Shown here: positions 60,401-64,000 of the stretch, piece by piece
Layout: each line of letters opens with the position of its first letter
How positions within the stretch are numbered: the stretch's first letter is position 1
DNA from: Histomonas meleagridis
Lineage: Eukaryota > Parabasalia > Tritrichomonadida > Dientamoebidae
Length of the DNA: 64,000 nt
Reading direction: 5' to 3'
NCBI GenBank assembly: GCA_020186115.1
Contig: WSYJ01000013.1
Coordinates: forward strand, 124,001 to 188,000
Notes under the pieces: generated by a model
The model's input: the letters and a program-made list of their open reading frames with translations, nothing else
Told to the model about the DNA's origin: nothing
Database searches by the model: none
Position numbers and translations under genes: made by a program

Positions 60401-61198
60401 TGCGTTAAACTCGTCGATGTACAAATAGCAGAAGGTATTAAACAAATATTAAAAGACGCGTTTTCATTATGTAAAAGTCTTCCAAAACTTATCATACCAT
60501 CAACTGTATGTGAACTTGATTATGCATTCCATAAATGTTTGGCTATGAAAGAAGTATATTTCCCTTCTTCAATACCTGACACAGGTTTCTTGAAGTTCCC
60601 AATGAATTGTTATGCAACTCTTGTAATAGTACCTGGTACAGTCGAAATCAAAGAAATGCAATTCGTAGAACGTACTGATTTCCAAAGAGTTCAAATACCG
60701 AAATCTTGTAAACGAATTTGTGATTTCGCGTTTTCAAATTGTACAGCATTAAAAGAAATAGATATTCCAAATACTGTCGAAGAAATTGGTAAATATGTAT
60801 TCGCTGGTTGTATTAAATTAGAAGCCGTTAGTCTCCCGAATAAATTGAAGAGAATTAATGATTCAACTTTCCAAGAATGTACAAGTTTAACTCGTATTAA
60901 TATACCTTCAACTTTAGAATCAATAGGAAGTTCAGTTTTCGAAGAATGTACAAGTTTGGCTAGAGCGAATTTACCTTCTGGAATTAAAAGTATTGGAAAA
61001 AGAGCTTTCTTCCATACAAGATTCAAGGAGCTTTTCGTGCCAATTAGTGCTGTGGATATTGGTGAGGAAGCATTCGCTGAAATGGATAAGTTAATATCAG
61101 CACAAATACCAGTGATGTATAAGGATGATAATACAAGATTCAAACTTGATAAATACGTCAAGATTGAATGGATCGATGAAAACTCACTTTACCATTAA
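57491..61198 (+). CDS. BspA-like leucine-rich-repeat protein (LRR_5 type)
   Basis: The start is ATG 57491 (MSEQEETQPKAETETTDAPQ). The 1235-residue protein has a 45-residue polar, acidic N-terminus followed by about 45-50 leucine-rich repeats of about 23 residues of the BspA/TpLRR type (for example ITTIEIPSMVKQILNSAFEG, then CVNLQSVQLPESLTSIGNLA). There is no signal peptide and no C-terminal membrane segment, so this copy is soluble and probably intracellular, unlike the surface-anchored BspA adhesins of Trichomonas vaginalis. The C-terminus (YVKIEWIDENSLYH) is non-repeat. The first about 300 residues use many C-ending codons while the rest is strongly AT-ended, a clear change at about 58390-58500, suggesting joined segments of different age or origin. 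Confidence 0.93.
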   Translation: MSEQEETQPKAETETTDAPQQPDLPKEEVKTISNIVPYGAKLVSEGQFRDNLEITHAKIPQTVIKVNANAFSGCTNLEAFIVSKSMEPTLQYIGPNAFYMCTKLHSVDIPIGVTEIAENAFFGCTSLKKVKIPSTVTKIGANAFPEGIEFDLVFPDEIKSIQANQFKDRKELYKIELPLNISQICREAFAGCVNVKSIKIPLTCSTLSDGAFARCESLEGITFPTRLDKISPRLCYGCKSITTIEIPSMVKQILNSAFEGCVNLQSVQLPESLTSIGNLAFSGCENIVEMKIPEAVVKFGDYAFKGCLKLSSINIPNSTTNIGKGAFSNCPSLGNLILPTSVVSIGETAFDETCLVEQIIIAEGDELEERFVNGKDLITYARVPENVKTIGLRAFIGYSKLQKVVIPNTVTTIGYLAFKKCTSIKVIELPSTITMICDSAFEGCVMLESINIPESVKLIGHKAFKDCIALKSIDIPSSVVEMGDDVFHQNTVVNLIVINGTKVIEENQFQDRVDIVKVILPESVTEIKQCAFYGCNHLKEIQLTSSIEKIEKFAFAQCTNLLSFNVPEKVTEIDDHLFENCISLAEVNLPDNIIRIGKYSFSMCSKLKAIKLPNITEICEFAFQGCTIMDNIILPNTIKRIGIAAFAECNGFTNIILPNELKELSAYTFSGCENLQEIVIPESVEIIGSDVFHECKSLIKVIIPPNIKRIEDYTFANCISLNEVQLPNCITFIGNLAFFECIKLSIFNMPTSIESIGDHSFEKCIELTNIELPNGLKSIGECSFLGCIKLNTIVLPNTLITMGLSSFSDCINLTNITLSNQLTKLESKVFDNCENLSDIIIPESILEIGHQTFKNCKKLTNIILPSNITSIGCQIFKSCISLQSIKLSPLIKVIDESAFEGCVALKSIELFEGIERIGMKAFESCKSITEMHIPSSVNYIGQQAFKNCINLQKINIPEKLTAINVETFYNCVKLVDVQIAEGIKQILKDAFSLCKSLPKLIIPSTVCELDYAFHKCLAMKEVYFPSSIPDTGFLKFPMNCYATLVIVPGTVEIKEMQFVERTDFQRVQIPKSCKRICDFAFSNCTALKEIDIPNTVEEIGKYVFAGCIKLEAVSLPNKLKRINDSTFQECTSLTRINIPSTLESIGSSVFEECTSLARANLPSGIKSIGKRAFFHTRFKELFVPISAVDIGEEAFAEMDKLISAQIPVMYKDDNTRFKLDKYVKIEWIDENSLYH

Positions 61199-61425
61199 AG
61201 ATTCCATGGTTGAATCAAAAAAATAATAATATTTTAAGACATAACTAAAATTTGAGTATTCTATGAATTTGATGCGACGACCGTTAAGTATAATATTATT
61301 TCTTTTAAATGTTTTTAGTATAAAATGAATGCTTTGATGGCAATTAAATTGTTGATTATAGTTGTTTCTTAATTAAAAATTAATTTCGAAATTAATTTGA
61401 TTATAAATGGGTTTGTTTATTTTGA
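61199..61425. other. 227-bp convergent spacer
   Basis: GACCGTTAAG at about 61279-61288 resembles the promoter box but lies between convergent gene ends, a reminder that the motif also occurs where no start is near. Confidence 0.4.
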
Positions 61426-61872
61426 TCAAAAATCAAGCATAAGCCTGGCAAAGTCATCATATTTGATACAGTCATTCTTGTCAATCGTTGCTTGACCAAG
61501 TAATTCGTTAATTTGATCTTCTGTGAATGGTTGCTTGAGGCTTCGTAAAATTTTACGTATGGTTTCTGTCTTGAGTTTTCCTGAGCCATCTTTATCAAAT
61601 ACACGAAATGAATCGATTAATTCTTGTTCAGGATCAGCTTCACGTGCGTGTCTTGAAACAATATACATAAATGAGTTATAATCAAAGGTTGGAGCATTTA
61701 TGTCTTCAATCATATCTTCAACTTCTTCTGGAAGTGGATTAAATCCTACGGCACGAAGTAATTTTCCTAATTCATCAGTACTGACAAGGTCATCACGATC
61801 ATCATCAAAAGCGTCAAAAGCATTTTTAAAATTTTCACGAACTTCAGGGGAAAACAATCTCTCTTCGCTCAT
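61426..61872 (-). CDS. Calmodulin/centrin-like EF-hand protein
   Basis: The start is ATG 61872 (MSEERLFSPEVRENF). The 148-residue protein is of calmodulin length. EF-hand 1 is complete (DDDRDDLVSTDE). EF-hand 2 has lost its loop (INAPTFDYNSF). EF-hand 3 (DKDGSGKLKTET) has all side-chain ligands except Glu at position 12, which is Thr. EF-hand 4 (DKNDCIKYDDF) is shortened. So one site should bind calcium well and the others weakly or not at all. The mix of lost loops is typical of myosin light chains and other calmodulin-like regulatory subunits. Promoter-like TTAAACG (61894-61900, minus strand CGTTTAA) lies about 22 bases upstream. Confidence 0.88.
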   Translation of the reverse strand: MSEERLFSPEVRENFKNAFDAFDDDRDDLVSTDELGKLLRAVGFNPLPEEVEDMIEDINAPTFDYNSFMYIVSRHAREADPEQELIDSFRVFDKDGSGKLKTETIRKILRSLKQPFTEDQINELLGQATIDKNDCIKYDDFARLMLDF

Positions 61873-62030
61873 CAATTAATTGACGGCTTAAAATTAAACG
61901 TATTTTTGAAGTAGAACGTTAAATAAACGGTCGTAATTTAAGTAAAACGTACTAAATTTGTAATATTTAATATTTTACTGACTTTCATAAAGGTATTACA
62001 TAGAAAGTGAACCATTACATTTTGATCTAT

Positions 62031-62450
62031 TTATTTTTTTGCTTTTTGTTCTTTTTGAATTCTTTGCTTTTTTTCATTGACGGTTTTTGCCGCCATTTCT
62101 TTTATCTTGTTCTTCCTTTCTTCCTTTTGCTCTTGTCTTGCTAGCTTTTTATTAGCTTTGTTCTTCTCGCGTTCTTTCTGTTTAATACTTCTTTCTTCAT
62201 CTCTAATTCTTGAAACAACTCGTTTTTGTTGTGTCTTATCAAATGCTTCTCTGCTTAGTTGAAGAAGTTTCTCAATAGAATCTGCATATTGAAGATCTTC
62301 TTTAGAATTTCCAAGACGCAAATTCCTCTTCTTTTTCTTTTGTTTTGGCTTTTTTTCTTCTTCGTTATTTTGTGCTTCCTCTGGTTCTTCCTGTTCTTTA
62401 GGTTTTTCTTCAGATTCCACAATTTCTAATTTTGGATGGTGATGACTCAT
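62031..62450 (-). CDS. Lys/Glu-rich basic coiled protein, unknown function
   Basis: The start is ATG 62450 (MSHHHPKLEIVESEEK). The 139-residue protein has an acidic N-terminal third, a basic patch (KKPKQKKKKRNLRLGNS), a short conserved-looking segment (DLQYADSIEKLLQLSREAFD) and a long Lys/Glu/Arg helix to the end. It resembles small nucleolar or ribosome-assembly proteins in composition only. No domain is recognised. The frame is long and its composition is coherent, so it is probably a real gene. Confidence 0.6.
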   Translation of the reverse strand: MSHHHPKLEIVESEEKPKEQEEPEEAQNNEEEKKPKQKKKKRNLRLGNSKEDLQYADSIEKLLQLSREAFDKTQQKRVVSRIRDEERSIKQKEREKNKANKKLARQEQKEERKNKIKEMAAKTVNEKKQRIQKEQKAKK

Positions 62451-63469
62451 TTGATTGACCAAAAATAAACGGCTTCTTTATGGGTCCAGAGTCTGGACTC
62501 CAGACCCAAGGAAAGAACAATATAATGAACATTGAAAAAAAATTCTTTTTCACTAAAATTTCTGTGCATGCACAATTAAATTTCATTGTCATGATTTGCA
62601 ATTGGCTTTATATGAAATACTTAGGTGTGTATCTATTTTTGTTTTTTATTTTTTATTATTTCATTATTCTCCTTCAACATGTGTTTGGATCATTTTTCTT
62701 ATTTTTTATCATTTTTTATTATCCATACATATATTTTTATCACTCTTTTATTGTACAAGTGGTTTTGTTTTATATGTTTTTGATGATTTTTGTTCATGTT
62801 TTAACTTTAATAAGTCAACATTATTACTCAATATTTTTTGTTGATTTTATATTTTTAATCTTTATCCTTATATATATTTCACAATACATCCATATATATA
62901 TATATTTATTTAATTTTCCCCCCTCTCTACTTCTTATCGATTTTCTCGTTTCATATTTTTATTTATTAAGATAAATTGATGTTTTTATAGCTTCCTTGGC
63001 AGAAATGTTAAATAAAATTTGAAATTTATATTGATAAGCTATCACACTGTAAACACATAAATTAAAATACACAAAGTCAAGAAATGCATTTTTTTATTGT
63101 ACAGTGAAATGGTCATGTGAAGTAAATACAGAAAATTGACAGATCTGATTGAATGATTCAACGAAAAAACGATTACTTTTGATTTAATTATTGAATTGTT
63201 GAACATTCGACATCTGAAACAATAAATTCAATTAAACGCCAAGATAAATCCAATTTGTATCAATATAAATATATGAACATCGAAAACTTAATCGATTCAA
63301 TCTCAATGTAAATTATTTTCTCGTAAATATTAATACATCCTCTTGCTTCACTCTAAAGTTTTCACTTGATGTAAATGTTTTGTTTTCACTGATTATATTG
63401 ACTTTTTGAGTCAATAATAAACGCTCCCGAATAACCGTCAAAAATATTCTATAAATAACAAATAATCAA
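62451..63469. other. 1019-bp divergent spacer, T-rich, no supported gene
   Basis: A plus-strand frame at 62480-62974 encodes almost only Phe, Ile, Leu and Tyr from a T-rich stretch. It overlaps the promoter side of the minus-strand gene and is treated as spurious. TA-rich tracts occur near 62890. AATAACCGTC near 63431 is a weak promoter-like box ahead of the kinase. Confidence 0.5.
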
Positions 63470-64000
63470 ATGACAAACCTCCTCAGCCACGTCAGCCCGG
63501 AACTTAAGTCTTACCAGGTAGAGTTGGAAGACTTTGAAATGATGCAAATGATTGGTCAAGGAGCCTATGGACAAGTTTTTAAAGCAAGACATATTCCCAC
63601 AGGAAAAATTTGTGCTGTTAAAAAACTTTTTACACAGGACATTGAAAGTAAGGACTTAATAGATTTCTGTCGAGAAGTAGGAGTTCTTGCTAAATGTGAT
63701 AACTTGTTTTTGGTTCCATTTTATGGATGGAAGCCAACAATTCCACTTCTTATTGTTACAGAATATATACCAAATGGCTCACTCTTTGGTGCTCTTCGTC
63801 ATCGAAAGGGCGCTCCATCATTAACTCCTACACAAAAAACAATTATTGCACTTGGCATATGTAAAGGTATGGCTTCTCTTCACGCAATGGGCATCATCCA
63901 TAGAGATCTTAAGTCCCTCAACATACTTTTAGATAAGAAATTATTCCCTAGAATCTGTGATTTTGGTACATCAAGATTAACATCAGAATCTAATTTAATG
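63470..64000 (+). CDS. TKL-type protein kinase, 3' end cut by the window
   Basis: The frame starts at ATG 63470 (MTNLLSHVSPELKSYQVELE) and is open to the end of the window (177 codons). Kinase motifs are in order: glycine loop IGQGAYGQVFKA, Lys in CAVKKLF, the alphaC Glu in FCREVGVLAKC, HRDLKSLN and DFGTSRL. HRDLKSxN with DFG-TSR is the style of tyrosine-kinase-like (TKL) enzymes, a large family in trichomonads. The catalytic residues seen are intact. The activation loop, substrate lobe and any C-terminal repeats lie outside the window, so full-length activity cannot be judged. Confidence 0.9.
   Translation, partial: MTNLLSHVSPELKSYQVELEDFEMMQMIGQGAYGQVFKARHIPTGKICAVKKLFTQDIESKDLIDFCREVGVLAKCDNLFLVPFYGWKPTIPLLIVTEYIPNGSLFGALRHRKGAPSLTPTQKTIIALGICKGMASLHAMGIIHRDLKSLNILLDKKLFPRICDFGTSRLTSESNLM

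Noticed and set aside
60691-61161. 156-codon minus-strand frame inside the BspA-like gene
   Set aside because: It is a shadow of leucine-rich repeats; the plus strand shows the LRR_5 pattern throughout.
62480-62974. 164-codon plus-strand frame rich in Phe, Ile, Leu and Tyr
   Set aside because: It comes from a T-rich stretch and lies on the promoter side of the minus-strand gene at 62031-62450. It has no family resemblance and its composition is explained by base bias.

Overview
The window looks like nuclear DNA of a parabasalid protist, most probably a Tritrichomonas-type trichomonad. Four things point there. The base composition is AT-rich. Genes are compact and mostly uninterrupted on both strands, with very short leaders. 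Families typical of trichomonads are present: DUF3447-type ankyrin-repeat proteins, a BspA-like leucine-rich-repeat protein, a multi-saposin secreted protein, several Myb factors and CAMK/CK1/TKL kinases. Eukaryotic core genes (MCM2, U5-40K, NOC3, ARF, uS4, eL24, eL42, Nup98) lie between them. The species is an inference; there is no direct marker for it.

Layout. 1-5.6 kb: a cut-off vWA-like protein, a coiled-coil protein with a degenerate kinesin-like head, tRNA-Phe(GAA), a bromodomain/NET-like protein, a CCDC25 homologue and a double-RING protein. 5.9-15 kb: an accessory block with three long ankyrin-repeat genes (A minus, B plus, C minus) and a Lys/Thr/Pro-rich membrane protein. 15.3-29.9 kb: housekeeping genes: an RPA/MEIOB-like OB-fold protein, NOC3, eL24, a four-domain saposin protein, a CAMK-type kinase, ARF, uS4, a UAP56-binding-motif protein, a SCAR/WAVE homologue and a second CAMK-like kinase. 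30.7-32.5 kb: ankyrin gene D, frameshifted. 33.2-45.2 kb: U5-40K, MCM2, a His-rich small protein, a Myb, a DHHC-type enzyme carrying DHHS, a small DPxVIG protein, CK1, a PEX22-like membrane protein, a second bromodomain/NET protein and eL42. 45.6-53.4 kb: two decayed ankyrin relics, two Mybs, a Nup98-like nucleoporin and ankyrin gene E. 54-64 kb: a beta-helix protein, a second DPxVIG protein, a 1235-residue BspA-like protein, a calmodulin-like protein, a basic coiled protein and a TKL kinase cut by the window end.

The most unusual signal is in the ankyrin genes. Almost every ankyrin repeat (about 90 coding bases) is separated from the next by an AT-rich, usually stop-containing insert. By hand count the insert is very often exactly 80 nt, measured from the conserved Asp codon to the conserved Thr codon. 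It recurs in at least five loci on both strands and in a decayed relic. It sits at the same hairpin position of the repeat, lacks conserved GT...AG ends, and is not a multiple of three. In gene E two different, canonical-looking mini-introns of 24 and 23 nt restore a clean ankyrin reading frame. Whether the 80-nt inserts are removed introns of an unusual class, translated or bypassed linkers, or the scars of a decayed tandem array is the main open question.

How the genes work together: most are independent housekeeping units. Two themes stand out. One is transcription and chromatin: two bromodomain/NET proteins, three Mybs, and recurring CGTTTAA/CCGTTAA promoter elements. The other is RNA handling: U5-40K shows a spliceosome is present, and the UAP56-binding-motif protein suggests mRNA export.
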